From Bog-473 sp963744935 (lineage in GTDB: Bacteria > Actinomycetota > Acidimicrobiia > Acidimicrobiales > RAAP-2), in NCBI GenBank assembly GCA_963744935.1, contig CAVUVM010000004.1:682001-746000 (forward strand): a stretch of 64,000 nt of DNA, given 5' to 3'. Under the pieces are notes generated by a model. That model made no database searches and was not told the origin of the DNA. It saw nothing but the letters and a program-made list of their open reading frames with translations. Below are positions 1-9,454 of the stretch, piece after piece; position 1 is the stretch's first letter; the number at the start of each line of letters is the position of its first letter. The position numbers were made by a program, and so were the translations under genes.

Positions 1-129
1 CGTACGAAAGACATCACCATCTCGGAAGAACAGCATGGTCCTCCCGGCGCACGACGCTACGAGTACCTCCCGACCTTCTTCCTCCGAGGGCTTCAGCGCC
101 TGTATCTCGAATTCGAACCCGTCGACTGA
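1..129 (+). CDS. C-terminal fragment of a coding sequence cut by the window edge
   Basis: The first reading frame is open from base 1 and ends in TGA at 127-129, giving 42 residues that finish with an aromatic and leucine-rich stretch (YLPTFFLRGLQRLYLEFEPV). Composition and codon use look like real protein, and the gene would converge on the minus-strand SDR gene that ends at 161. The tail resembles the last beta strands of some actinobacterial cytochrome P450s, but no heme-binding motif is inside the window, so the product is a guess. Confidence 0.45.
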   Translation, partial: RTKDITISEEQHGPPGARRYEYLPTFFLRGLQRLYLEFEPVD

Positions 130-160
130 ACGGAGGACGAGGACCCACGGCCTCAACGCG

Positions 161-970
161 TCACGAAGACGTGGCCGGAGACTCCCCCTGCGAACTCGCC
201 GTGGACATAATGAGCTTCGTCTGCGCATAAGGAGGTCCGGCAGTCGTGCCCCCGTCAATAGGGAATACGATCCCCGTCACCTGCGCCGCGCGGTCGCTCG
301 CGAGGAACACCACCGCGTTGGCAACGTCTTCAGGTTGCGCCTGTCGCTCCAGCGGCTGCATGTAACGCAGCACGGGAGCCATATCGTACGTCGTGATCCC
401 GGTGCGGATGTGGGCCGGTGTCAGGCAGTTGACCCGGATCCCATACGGAGCGAGATCGATGGCCAGGCATTTGGTGACGTGGGCCACAGCCGCCTTGGAC
501 GCACGGTAGGAGATCATGCCGGCGCCGGCGTTGACGGCTGCGATGGACGCGTTGTTGATGATGCATCCGCCACCGTTGTCCTTCATGTAGCGCGCCGCCC
601 GCTGCGCGCCGGCGATCACCCCGAAGAGGTTCACGTTCATGATGCGGGAGAAGTCTTCGAGGTCGTCGTGCAGGAATCGTTTGAGCGGGCTCCCGATCCC
701 GGCGTTGTTGAACATGATGTCGAGGCCCCCGAACCGGTCGACCGCGAAGTCGACCAGCCCCTGCACCTGGTCCGCATCGCTGACGTCGGTCTGCCTGAAG
801 TCGGCGGCCTCGCCAATTCGCTGCGCGACCTCTTGGCCGCCATCGACGTCGATGTCCCCGATGACGACGCTCGCGCCCTCGGCCACGAGCAACTCGGCCG
901 TCGCCTGACCGATCCCACCGGCACCGCCGGTCACGATCGCTACCTTCCCGGTCAGTTCTTGCTCCCTCAT
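161..970 (-). CDS. SDR family NAD(P)-dependent oxidoreductase
   Basis: This 269-residue protein is a classical short-chain dehydrogenase/reductase. The dinucleotide-binding glycine motif TGGAGGIGQA is near residue 14, the NNAG motif follows at about residue 88, and the catalytic Ser...YRASK (Tyr-x-x-x-Lys) motif is in the middle. The C-terminus carries the usual PIDGG segment. It would oxidise or reduce a hydroxyl or keto group with NAD(P). It is last in a run of minus-strand genes, 57 bases after the fused ABC transporter protein, so it may be co-transcribed with that uptake system. The substrate cannot be read from the sequence. Confidence 0.88.
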   Translation of the reverse strand: MREQELTGKVAIVTGGAGGIGQATAELLVAEGASVVIGDIDVDGGQEVAQRIGEAADFRQTDVSDADQVQGLVDFAVDRFGGLDIMFNNAGIGSPLKRFLHDDLEDFSRIMNVNLFGVIAGAQRAARYMKDNGGGCIINNASIAAVNAGAGMISYRASKAAVAHVTKCLAIDLAPYGIRVNCLTPAHIRTGITTYDMAPVLRYMQPLERQAQPEDVANAVVFLASDRAAQVTGIVFPIDGGTTAGPPYAQTKLIMSTASSQGESPATSS

Positions 971-1027
971 GAGGCAATAGTACGACGCCGTACCTTTCCC
1001 TGCAGAGGCAGCGCTGGTTCGTCTTCC

Positions 1028-4000
1028 CTACGCGCCGGTTCGCGCTGAGGGCTCGCCGAGCAATTGCACCGTGCGACCCGCCAGTGCCGGGCCCGCAGTG
1101 TGCAGATGGCAGCGGACGGTCGTCCCGGCCGGTGTGCGATACGGCTCTGGCTCGACGGTGGCGCACATCTCCATGGCGAAGGGGCAGCGAGCTCGGAACC
1201 GGCAGCCCTGCACGTCGCCTGACATCTCGCTGACCTCTCCTTGGAGAATGATCCGCTTCCGCTCGTGCTGTCGATCCGGGTCTGGTACCGGGATGGAGGA
1301 CAGGAGGGCGGTCGTATAGGGGTGCGTGGGCCGCTCGTAGACCTCGTCGGCGTCGCCCTCTTCAACGATCTGTCCGAGGTACATCACGGCGATCCGGTCG
1401 CTGATGTGTCGGACGACCGAGAGATCGTGGGCGATGAACAAGTACGCGACTCCCAACTCGTGCTGCAGCTCGGTCAACAGGTTGATCACCTGCGACTGAG
1501 TGGAGACGTCGAGGGCACTGACCGGCTCGTCGCAGACCAGCAGCCGGGGTTCGAGGGCGAGCGCCCGTGCGATCGCAATGCGCTGGCGCTGTCCGCCGGA
1601 GAACTCATGGGGCTGGCGCGGCAGGACGTGAGAGCCCAGCCCGACCTGAGCCAAGAGTTGCACCACCCGCTGTTCGCGTTCGGTCCTGCTCATGGAGGTG
1701 TGGATGGCAAGGGGCTCACCGACGATGTCGGCGATGGTCTGTTTCGGATCGAGCGACGAATAAGGGTCCTGGAAGACCATCTGCATGGACTCGCGGTGGC
1801 GCCTGAGCGTCGGGCCGCGCAGCGAGGTGACGTTCTTGCCATCGACGACGACCGTGCCTCCGGTCGAGTCGATGAGACGGATCACCAACCGGGCCAGGGT
1901 GGACTTTCCCGAGCCGCTCTCGCCCACGAGACCCAGGGTCCTCCCGGCGTCGACCCGCAGGCTCACCTGGTCGACCGCTCTCACCGACCCGGTCACCCGC
2001 CGCAACACCCCGCTGCGCAGCGGGAAATCCTTGACCAGGTCGCTCACCTCGAGGACCGCGGGCACGGTCTCGATCGAAGGTGCCATCTCACTCACGGCGC
2101 TCTGTGTCGGCGCGCTGTCGAAGCCGGTCGGCGGTCCGGACAAGGTCAGCTCATCCTGCCGGACACAGCGAGCGAGGGTGACGGCGGCTCGACTCTCGCC
2201 CACCGCGCCGGCGGTCGTGCCTCCCGGCAGGCTCCCGCGCATGGGCACTGGAGCCTCCGTACACGCCACCAGCGCATAGGAGCACCGTGGAGCAAACCGA
2301 CAGCCGCTTGGGAATTGGTCAGGACGAGGCACCATGCCCGGAATGGTGTGCAGCGGCTCGCCCTTCGGGCTGAGCTGTGGGATCGAGTGGAGCAGCGCTT
2401 CGGTGTACGGGTGCCGGGGACGGGCGAAGAGATCCGAGGCCGCCCTCTGCTCGACGATCTGTCCGGCATACATCACGACCACGTCGTCAGCCACGTCGGC
2501 GATCACACCGAGGTCGTGCGTCACGAAGATCATCGCCATGTCCTCTTCACGCTGGAGCGTGTGCAGCAACTCGATGATCTGGGCCTGCGTCGTCACGTCA
2601 AGCGCCGTGGTGGGCTCGTCCGCGATCAGCAGCTTGGGCGAGCAGGAAAGGGCCATGGCGATCATGACACGCTGGCGCATCCCGCCCGAGAACGCGTGCG
2701 GATAGTCCTCCGCCCGGAGGCCGGCCTGCGGGATCTCCACCCGGTCGAGCATCTCGATCGCGACCTTCTTGGCGGCGGCGCGACTGATGTCACTGTGTGC
2801 GCGCACCTGCTCGGCGATCTGGTTGCCCACCGTGTACGCCGGGTTCAGGCTCGTCATGGGCTCTTGGAAGATCATGGCGATCTCACTCCCACGGAGCTTG
2901 CGCAGACCGGCGGGGCTGAGGGTGGTCAGCTCGTGTCGCTCGAACCGGATCGAGCCGGTCACCCGGGAGACCTTGGCCGGCAAGAGGCCCATGACCGCGA
3001 GCGCCGAGACAGTCTTGCCCGAGCCGCTCTCGCCGACCAGGCCGAGCGTCGTTCCCCGTTCCAACGAGAAGCTGGCGTCTTCCATGACTGGAAGCCACTT
3101 CTGTCGCGTGAGGAATTCGATCCGCAGTCCCTGTACCGAGAGGAGCGCAGGCTCGCGCTCGGGCCCGGTCGACTCGATCTCGATGTCCTCCTTCTGTGCG
3201 GGAACGGCGGCGCTCCGGTGCTCTAGGTGCGTGCGCCAACTGTCTCTCCCCCTGCCGATCAGCCCCCCGCCGGAGGGCCGCTCCCGACCGAGCGAGTCCC
3301 GCAGGCCGTCGGCGACGAGGTTGAACGCCAGAACGGTCAACATGATCGCGATTCCCGGAAAGATGACAGCCCACGGCGACGAGTTGATGAACTGAAATCC
3401 TTCTTGGAGCATTCCCCCCCAGCTCGGCGTGGGCGGTTGCTCGCCGATGCCGAGAAAACTGAGGCCAGCCTCGGTCAGCATGGCGAAGCCCAGGGCGAGG
3501 GCGAGCTGGATGATGATGGGTGAGGCGACGTTAGGCAGGACGTGGCGCGACAGGAGCCGCTTGGACGTCGCGCCCAGGCTTCGTGCCGATTCAATGAAGG
3601 CCTCTTCACGGACTGCGATGACCTCGCCGCGCAGCAGACGCACGAAGCTCGGCACGAACACGATCGCGATGGCGATAGCGGCGTCGTTGATGTCGGCACC
3701 CAGCAACGCGGCGACGGTGAGGGCCAGGACCAGCGGGGGAAACGAGAACAGCGCGTCCATCGTCCGCATGATCACCGAGTCCACCGCGCCCCTGAAGAAC
3801 CCGGCTATCAGGCCGAGTGGGATGGCTATGACGGCGGCGAGACCGACGATCTCGAACGCCGCCCGCAATGAGATACGAGCACCCCAGATGAGGCGGCTCA
3901 GGATGTCGCGCCCGAGGTCGTCGGTTCCGAGCAGGTGGGAGAGCGATGGGCCGGCGTTGATGGCATTGATGTCCTGCGCGTCGGGCGGGTGCGGCGCGAC

Positions 4001-4195
4001 CAGCGGAGCGAAGATGGCGGCGACGATGAGGATCAAAAGGAAGATCACGCCGGCAATGGCCCATGGCTGATGCAGGAAGCGGACCCAGAACCCAGGCCGC
4101 CGTTCTGGCAGCTCGTCGGGGCTGTCGCCGACCTCCGGGATGTTCGTGAGGCCGACGAAGGGGTCGCCGGCGCCGGGCGGGTTCCACGTGCTCAT
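1028..4195 (-). CDS. fused Opp/Dpp-type ABC transporter: permease (DppC-like) plus two ATPases (DppD- and DppF-like)
   Basis: One uninterrupted 1055-residue protein contains three normally separate subunits. Residues about 35-305 are a DppC-type permease: first membrane segment near 45-66, then the cytoplasmic coupling motif ESARSLGAT near 202-210. Residues about 350-650 are a first ATPase with Walker A GESGSGKT (388-395), signature SGGMRQR (503-509) and Walker B LLIADEP (522-528). Residues about 713-1030 are a second ATPase with Walker A near 758-765, signature SGGQRQR (866-872) and Walker B LLVCDEP. Both ATPases end in the cysteine-containing oligopeptide-transporter tail (GCRFAPRCS and GCRFRARCP). 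The ATG at 4195 is preferred because GAGGGAG lies just before it, and it starts 10 bases after the stop of the partner permease. Permease-ATPase fusions are known in this family; a permease with two ATPases is less usual. The substrate (peptide, nickel or other) is unknown. Confidence 0.9.
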   Translation of the reverse strand: MSTWNPPGAGDPFVGLTNIPEVGDSPDELPERRPGFWVRFLHQPWAIAGVIFLLILIVAAIFAPLVAPHPPDAQDINAINAGPSLSHLLGTDDLGRDILSRLIWGARISLRAAFEIVGLAAVIAIPLGLIAGFFRGAVDSVIMRTMDALFSFPPLVLALTVAALLGADINDAAIAIAIVFVPSFVRLLRGEVIAVREEAFIESARSLGATSKRLLSRHVLPNVASPIIIQLALALGFAMLTEAGLSFLGIGEQPPTPSWGGMLQEGFQFINSSPWAVIFPGIAIMLTVLAFNLVADGLRDSLGRERPSGGGLIGRGRDSWRTHLEHRSAAVPAQKEDIEIESTGPEREPALLSVQGLRIEFLTRQKWLPVMEDASFSLERGTTLGLVGESGSGKTVSALAVMGLLPAKVSRVTGSIRFERHELTTLSPAGLRKLRGSEIAMIFQEPMTSLNPAYTVGNQIAEQVRAHSDISRAAAKKVAIEMLDRVEIPQAGLRAEDYPHAFSGGMRQRVMIAMALSCSPKLLIADEPTTALDVTTQAQIIELLHTLQREEDMAMIFVTHDLGVIADVADDVVVMYAGQIVEQRAASDLFARPRHPYTEALLHSIPQLSPKGEPLHTIPGMVPRPDQFPSGCRFAPRCSYALVACTEAPVPMRGSLPGGTTAGAVGESRAAVTLARCVRQDELTLSGPPTGFDSAPTQSAVSEMAPSIETVPAVLEVSDLVKDFPLRSGVLRRVTGSVRAVDQVSLRVDAGRTLGLVGESGSGKSTLARLVIRLIDSTGGTVVVDGKNVTSLRGPTLRRHRESMQMVFQDPYSSLDPKQTIADIVGEPLAIHTSMSRTEREQRVVQLLAQVGLGSHVLPRQPHEFSGGQRQRIAIARALALEPRLLVCDEPVSALDVSTQSQVINLLTELQHELGVAYLFIAHDLSVVRHISDRIAVMYLGQIVEEGDADEVYERPTHPYTTALLSSIPVPDPDRQHERKRIILQGEVSEMSGDVQGCRFRARCPFAMEMCATVEPEPYRTPAGTTVRCHLHTAGPALAGRTVQLLGEPSARTGA

Positions 4196-4205
4196 CGATG
4201 CTCCC

Positions 4206-5174
4206 TCACGACAGGCGCACTTTCGGGTTGAGGTAGGCGTAGACGATGTCGACTGCGAGGTTGATGAGGACGAAGGCGGTCGCCACCACGAGCACCACCC
4301 CCTGTATCTCAGGGATGTCCTTTTCTTCAATGGCCTGGATGATGTACGTGCCCAGACCGGGTAGGGAGAAGATCTGTTCGATGATGAGGGTGCCGCCGAG
4401 CAGGTAGCCGAACTGGATGCCGATCACCGTGACGGCCGGACTCAGGGCGTTCTTGAGGGCGTGCTTGCCGACCACCATGCGGGGGCTGAGGCCCTTCGCC
4501 ACCGCGGTGCGCATGTAGTCCTGGTCCAAGGTGTCGATCAGGGCGCCGCGGACCTGGCGTGCGATGACTGCTGAGCCGCCGATGCCGAGTGCCAACCATG
4601 GCAGCAAGAGGTCCTGAAACCATTCGGTCGGCGACTGGGTGAACGGCGTGTAGCCAAGGGCGGGGAGCCACTCCAGCTTCACCGCGAAGAGGATCACGAG
4701 GAGCATGGCCAGCCAGAAATCGGGGACGGCCACGGCGACGCTCGAGCCCACGGTGACCAACCGGTCGCGGGCGGTGCCCTGGTGCAGGCCGGACAGAATC
4801 CCGGCGGGGAGGCCGATCAGGATGGCCACGATCATCCCGCCCGCCGCCACGCAGAGGGTGACGGGGAAACGGGCGGCGATTCCCGACGCCACCGTCTCGT
4901 TGTTGAAAAGGGAATTGCCAAGGTCTCCGTGCAGCGCCCCCCGCAACCAGATCCAGTACTGGGCGAAGAAGCCCTCGTTGAGGTGGAGCTGTGCGGTGAT
5001 CTTGGCGATCTCGGCCGGAGTCGCCTTGGCGCCCCCGGCGAGGGCGACCGCTGGGCTGCCGGGGATGATGAGGATCAGCGAGAAGACGCCGAGGGAGATG
5101 AGGAACAGCAGCAGAACGGTGATGAGCAGCCGACGGGCAACGAACGTCAGAAGAGAGCCGCCGCTGGACGCCAT
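4206..5174 (-). CDS. Opp/Dpp-type ABC transporter permease (DppB-like)
   Basis: This 322-residue integral membrane protein has the N-terminal layout of the DppB/OppB family: a membrane anchor at about residues 11-36 ending in IPGSPA, an extracytoplasmic stretch with a GDLGNS motif, then five more hydrophobic segments. The cytoplasmic EAA-like loop (KGLSPRMVVGKHALKNALSP) docks on the ATPases. It is followed after 10 bases by the fused permease/ATPase gene and preceded by the binding-protein gene, which completes a binding-protein-dependent importer in the usual order. Confidence 0.92.
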   Translation of the reverse strand: MASSGGSLLTFVARRLLITVLLLFLISLGVFSLILIIPGSPAVALAGGAKATPAEIAKITAQLHLNEGFFAQYWIWLRGALHGDLGNSLFNNETVASGIAARFPVTLCVAAGGMIVAILIGLPAGILSGLHQGTARDRLVTVGSSVAVAVPDFWLAMLLVILFAVKLEWLPALGYTPFTQSPTEWFQDLLLPWLALGIGGSAVIARQVRGALIDTLDQDYMRTAVAKGLSPRMVVGKHALKNALSPAVTVIGIQFGYLLGGTLIIEQIFSLPGLGTYIIQAIEEKDIPEIQGVVLVVATAFVLINLAVDIVYAYLNPKVRLS

Positions 5175-5254
5175 CGCTCGGCTAGCTCAGCGAGATCCGT
5201 TGCGGCGGTACATCGTCCAGTTCCCTGTCGTCCTCGTCTGGCCCACGACGGCCG

Positions 5255-6883
5255 CTACTTCTTGATGTAGATGCCGGCCATATCGGAGCGGCACTGCCCG
5301 ATCGGGGCGACGACATTGCCACCGACCCGGTTCTTGTTGTACGCGACGATCGACGGCATGAAGACCAGCGGGACCAACAGCCCCTGTTGAATCACCGTCT
5401 TGTCGATCTGCTGCATGAGCGGGCCCTGCAGGCTGGGGCTCAGGGATGCGTTGGCCTGGATGATCAGCGGCGTCAGCTGCTGGTTGACCGAACCAAATGC
5501 ATTGGCCGGGAAGCCGGAGGGCTCGAAGAGAGCCTCGAAGCTGTTCGTGAGGTCGGGGCCGTTGCTGAGCTCCTCGCTCAGCACTGCATCTCCTTGCTTC
5601 TTGACATAGACGTCGGTCTCGAAGTCCGAGCCGGGGATCTGTTGAATGTTGGCATTGAACCCGGAGGTTGCCAACTCCTGCTGGAGCAGGGCCGCCGCTC
5701 GGGAGTATGTTGCGTCGCCCGACGGGATGATCAGCGAGAAGCTCACACCCTTGGGGTAACCGGCGGCCTTGAGCATCGCCTTGGCCTTAGAGGGGTTGTA
5801 GGAATCGCTTTCTCCGAGGGACTTCGAGTACCCCGGCGACCACGACGGCACCGCTTGGTATGCCGGCTCGCCGAGACCGTCGAAGACCACCTTGTTCACC
5901 GCGGCCCGGTCGACGGCGTACTCGAGGGCCTCTCGCACCTGCTCGTTGGCAAAGGGTCCCGTGCTCTGGCGGAGTTCGATGTCCATGTAGTCGTAGGACT
6001 TGGTGATCGAGATCCCGATGTTCGGATCGCTCTTGAGCTGCGGGTAGTTCTCCGGCTCGACTTCGATCATGTCGACGGCGCCCGAGGTCAACGCGGTAGC
6101 CGCCTCGGGTCCCTGCGTCACCTGGGTAAAATCGATTCCGCCGAGGGGGTACGCCTTCGAATCCCAGTACTTGGGATTCTTGGCGAGCACGACTGACGAG
6201 CCCTGCTGGTAGCTCTTCAGGACGTATGGCCCGGCTCCCACCGGGTGGGTCGACTGGGTCGAGATTGCGTCGGCCGGGTAGATCTGGCCGTCGATATAGC
6301 TCGATGCCCACAAGAAGTCACCGGCTTGCGGCTTGCTGAGGTTGACGACCACGGTCGATGGGTCAGGCGTCTCGATGCTCGAGATCGCGAAGAGCGATGA
6401 CCGTAGTGGGCTCGTCTTGGTGTGGTTCAAGCTGGCGGCCACGTCGGCCGAGGTCACCGGCTGGCCGTTGGAGAACTCGAGACCGGGCCGGATGTGAAAG
6501 GTGACCGTGGAGCTGTTGTTGGAAATGGTCCAACTCTGGGCCACCCCACCCGCGATGGCCGTGTTTCCCGGGACGGTCAACGACTGATAGATGTTCGCAG
6601 TCATGGTGAAAGAGCAGTCGTTCAGTTCGGTGGCCGGAGCAAAGTCGTTGCTGAACTCGTTGTTGAGGTCGAAGCCGTACTTCAACACGCCATTCGAGTT
6701 GACGTCCGAAGACGAGGCTGCCGCGGTCCCGCCGGCCGACACGACCTGGGCCACAGGCGCCACGAGCACCCCCGCGATCCCGAGTGCGACCACATTCCGA
6801 CGCATCGCGTGTGATCGCCGCCTCGGGCGCGCGAACGCCCTGGTGATTTGGCCTCGTGCCTGTCCATCGAAATCCATGCCCAT
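5255..6883 (-). CDS. Opp/Dpp-type ABC transporter solute-binding protein (family 5)
   Basis: About 542 residues with the family 5 extracellular binding-protein layout: SWTISNNSSTVTFHIRPGLE-type core near the first quarter, then VEVEPENYPQLK and the ALEYAVDR segment typical of the second lobe. A twin-arginine-rich basic stretch (RPRRRSHAMRRN) precedes a hydrophobic export segment ending in alanines, so export is expected. There are two close ATG codons (6883 and 6877) behind purine-rich GGGAG and GAGGGG sequences; an even shorter start at the MRRN methionine is possible. The permease gene follows 80 bases downstream. A 16-base palindrome lies about 50 bases upstream. Confidence 0.88.
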   Translation of the reverse strand: MGMDFDGQARGQITRAFARPRRRSHAMRRNVVALGIAGVLVAPVAQVVSAGGTAAASSSDVNSNGVLKYGFDLNNEFSNDFAPATELNDCSFTMTANIYQSLTVPGNTAIAGGVAQSWTISNNSSTVTFHIRPGLEFSNGQPVTSADVAASLNHTKTSPLRSSLFAISSIETPDPSTVVVNLSKPQAGDFLWASSYIDGQIYPADAISTQSTHPVGAGPYVLKSYQQGSSVVLAKNPKYWDSKAYPLGGIDFTQVTQGPEAATALTSGAVDMIEVEPENYPQLKSDPNIGISITKSYDYMDIELRQSTGPFANEQVREALEYAVDRAAVNKVVFDGLGEPAYQAVPSWSPGYSKSLGESDSYNPSKAKAMLKAAGYPKGVSFSLIIPSGDATYSRAAALLQQELATSGFNANIQQIPGSDFETDVYVKKQGDAVLSEELSNGPDLTNSFEALFEPSGFPANAFGSVNQQLTPLIIQANASLSPSLQGPLMQQIDKTVIQQGLLVPLVFMPSIVAYNKNRVGGNVVAPIGQCRSDMAGIYIKK

Positions 6884-6933
6884 CCCCTCGACTCCCTCCC
6901 CAACCGAATCGCCGGACCGGAATATAGCGGTCA

Positions 6934-6949
6934 CTGACACTCGTGTCAG
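6934..6949. promoter_or_regulatory. 16-bp palindrome, candidate repressor operator
   Basis: CTGACACTCGTGTCAG is an inverted repeat with 7-base arms around a TC centre. It lies about 50 bases upstream of the binding-protein gene of the Opp-type transporter and after the end of the MaoC-like gene. Size and symmetry suit a dimeric TetR- or GntR-type regulator, but no regulator gene is adjacent, so the factor is unknown. Confidence 0.45.
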
Positions 6950-7019
6950 GGAGCGCACCTCGGCGGTCGGCTACCTGTCCGACGCACCGAGGCAGAGCCG
7001 GACTGGCCAAGGCACCCGA

Positions 7020-7889
7020 TCACCGGTCATTCGCCCTCGCAGGTTCGGCGCCGCGCAAGACGGCTCGTCCATGTGAGACGACCCGTGTCCCGTCGACGTC
7101 AGCCTCGAAGGCGTAGCCGAGTCGACCGGCGTCGTAGAAGTGGACGGTCAGCCTCTGGCCGAGCGGCACAGGTCGTGCGAAGCGCAGTGCGATCCGACCA
7201 ACGCGCTCCTGGTCTCCTCCAGCGACGGTCTCACTGAACCCTCGCGCGCAGAGGGCCATGGAACAGAAGCCGTGGAGAAAGGGCCCCTCGGCACCGCTTC
7301 GTCGCGCGGCCTCGGCGTCAAAGTGATGCCGAGACCAGTCTCCCGAGAGCTCCGCGTACCGCCGGGCCATCTCGCCATCGACGTCGACATGCCAGGATCC
7401 GACATGCCGGGCCCGGGCCGCGTCGGGAAAGCCGTGCGGGGGTGGCGCTTCTCCGACGTCGAGGCATCTGACACCGAGCCAGACGGTGCTCCACAGCTGC
7501 TCGGCCACGACCTCGTCCTGGGCGTCCGTTGTCATATAGCGCAGCGTGATGACCGAGTTGGATCCCTTCGTGCGAGCTGCGCGACCCTCGACCCAGGTCT
7601 GCAGTGGCTCACCGGGCCTGATCGGGCGGTGGACGACGAGGTCGTGGTCACTGTGGACGCCGCCGATCGCCCGCGACTGGAACTCCTCTGGGATGAGCTC
7701 AGCTCGGCCCGCTTCTTGCGCGTTCCACAGTTGCGTGACCACAGCGACGGGTGGGACGGCTCGAGGAGAGCGGACACGCCCGGAAGAGACCTTGGTCGCC
7801 TCCCCGAATTTATCGACCAGCTCGGAGTCGAGCCGGCCTTCGAATGGACCGATTCGCCGTCCGAGCCGCACACCGCCACTGAGCACCAT
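7020..7889 (-). CDS. MaoC-like hotdog-fold dehydratase/thioesterase
   Basis: This 289-residue protein looks like two tandem hotdog domains. The first half resembles the N-terminal FAS1-type dehydratase segment, and the second half contains the MaoC-like motif YAELSGDWSRHHFD followed by EGPFLHGFCSMALCAR, where the Asp/His pair and the Gly-His helix correspond to the catalytic hydratase region. It would hydrate or dehydrate an acyl-CoA thioester. It sits between a branched-chain-type binding protein (28 bases upstream) and the Opp-type binding protein, both on the same strand, suggesting a catabolic operon. The acyl substrate is not evident. Confidence 0.75.
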   Translation of the reverse strand: MVLSGGVRLGRRIGPFEGRLDSELVDKFGEATKVSSGRVRSPRAVPPVAVVTQLWNAQEAGRAELIPEEFQSRAIGGVHSDHDLVVHRPIRPGEPLQTWVEGRAARTKGSNSVITLRYMTTDAQDEVVAEQLWSTVWLGVRCLDVGEAPPPHGFPDAARARHVGSWHVDVDGEMARRYAELSGDWSRHHFDAEAARRSGAEGPFLHGFCSMALCARGFSETVAGGDQERVGRIALRFARPVPLGQRLTVHFYDAGRLGYAFEADVDGTRVVSHGRAVLRGAEPARANDR

Positions 7890-7917
7890 CCCGCCGGCAT
7901 CCTCCGAACCTCCAGGC

Positions 7918-9237
7918 TCAGGCAGGGGCGGGAGTCCCCGGGGGCAGCGGGTACACCGGGTTCTTCTTCGGGTCGATGGAGTCCCAGCACACGAAGACGT
8001 TCTTTCCCTTGTTCAGCGTCGCGACGTATTTGTCACCCGACACCTTGATGTAGGCACTGCAATACGGCGGCGCGTGACCAGAGTGACCGGCATCTTTCCA
8101 GTTGGTTGGTGAGCGCAGCGCGCCGGCCGTGAATGCCGTCAAGGAGTTGTCCGCGTTGATCACGTTGGCCTGGGTCAAATCGTTGCCGGCCATCTTGACG
8201 CCCTGTACAAAAAGGGCGGCTGACTCCCAGCCCTGTATGGACAGCTCGTCGTCGACGTAGTTCGGTTCGTACTTCTTCATCTCGGTCTCGTACAGCTTCA
8301 GTCCCGGATACTCCGACTGGGGCGCCGTGAAGGGAACATGGGAGATGGAGAAGTAAATGCCCTGCATGAGGCTCTGGTTCTCGTTCAGGGTGGACTGGTC
8401 GTTCCCGTTGAGCCAGAGCTGCGTCATGTGCAAGCCGTACTGCTTGATGGCGCGGGCCATGTTGATGTTGCCCTGCACGTCCATGCAGCTGACGACGAAG
8501 TCTGACCCGGCTGCCTTCATCCGCTCGACGTCGGTGGCGACGGTCGAACCCGGGTAGGACACCTGCAAGTCGGAGTAGCTCACGTCGTAGCCCGCTGCCT
8601 TGAGCGCCGTCTCCCCCGCTTGGCAGGCGTCGGAAGACGCTGCGACGTTGTAGGCGAGCACCGCAATCGACTTCGAATGCGTCTGACGTGCCAGGAACGC
8701 GACTGCGGGTGCACCGGCCGGGTAGTACTGCACAGAACCCCCGGCGGCGAACAGGTTCGGTGCGGGTGTCCAGTTTCCGGTGACGTTGTAGCCGTAGGTG
8801 GGAGTGTCCGACTCGACGAAGAGGTTGGGCGAGAAGAAGGCGGTTCCCACGCCGGTCACGGCGAACACGTGGTCCTGATTGATCAGGGTGTTGGCCAGCT
8901 GATTGAACGTCGTCGGGTTCCCGCCGTCGTCCAGCTGGTACTTGTAGTCGATCTTCCGGCCGTTCACGCCACCTTGCGCGTTGATGTAGTCGTAGTAGGC
9001 GCGCTCGCCGTAGATCAGCGAGGAGAAGTTCGCCGCCAGCGTTCCCGTCTGGGTCGAGATGGACCCCACCGTGATGGAGTTCGCCGTCACTCCCGGCGCG
9101 CTGCTCGTCGACGAGGCCGCGCCGGCGCCCCCTGCCGGGACCAGCACCGTGGCCCCCGTCAGTGCCATGCCCGTCAGTGCCACGCCCACCAGCGCCGCAT
9201 TCGGCAGCAGCGCTCTGAATGCACGTCTCACTTGCAT
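7918..9237 (-). CDS. branched-chain-amino-acid-type ABC transporter substrate-binding protein
   Basis: About 439 residues with a hydrophobic, alanine-rich export signal (residues about 10-45) and a type I periplasmic binding fold: the mature start GVTANSITVGSISTQTGTL, then YINAQGGVNGRKIDY, then the NQDHVFAVTGVGTAFFS region. These are landmarks of the LivJ/LivK and related family. The ATG at 9237 is preferred to the one five codons upstream because GGGGAC lies just before it. No permease is adjacent on this strand; the Liv membrane and ATPase genes at 11-14.5 kb are likely partners. Confidence 0.85.
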   Translation of the reverse strand: MQVRRAFRALLPNAALVGVALTGMALTGATVLVPAGGAGAASSTSSAPGVTANSITVGSISTQTGTLAANFSSLIYGERAYYDYINAQGGVNGRKIDYKYQLDDGGNPTTFNQLANTLINQDHVFAVTGVGTAFFSPNLFVESDTPTYGYNVTGNWTPAPNLFAAGGSVQYYPAGAPAVAFLARQTHSKSIAVLAYNVAASSDACQAGETALKAAGYDVSYSDLQVSYPGSTVATDVERMKAAGSDFVVSCMDVQGNINMARAIKQYGLHMTQLWLNGNDQSTLNENQSLMQGIYFSISHVPFTAPQSEYPGLKLYETEMKKYEPNYVDDELSIQGWESAALFVQGVKMAGNDLTQANVINADNSLTAFTAGALRSPTNWKDAGHSGHAPPYCSAYIKVSGDKYVATLNKGKNVFVCWDSIDPKKNPVYPLPPGTPAPA

Positions 9238-9454
9238 GCCGTCCCCATTCATCCGTAGTGCTGCATCCCCCCCGGGATGCCCGTCACTGTAGTGAGAGAC
9301 GGTTCTGACTGCGCATCACCAACCGGATTGGTCGCCGCGACGAGTGACTGTGAAGCTTGTGCAGAGACGCACAATCTGATTGGCGCGCGAGAGGTCGGCT
9401 CGTGCAGCGTCGCATCAGCCTCGACGTGACTCGACCCTTCAATTGGAGCCCGGA

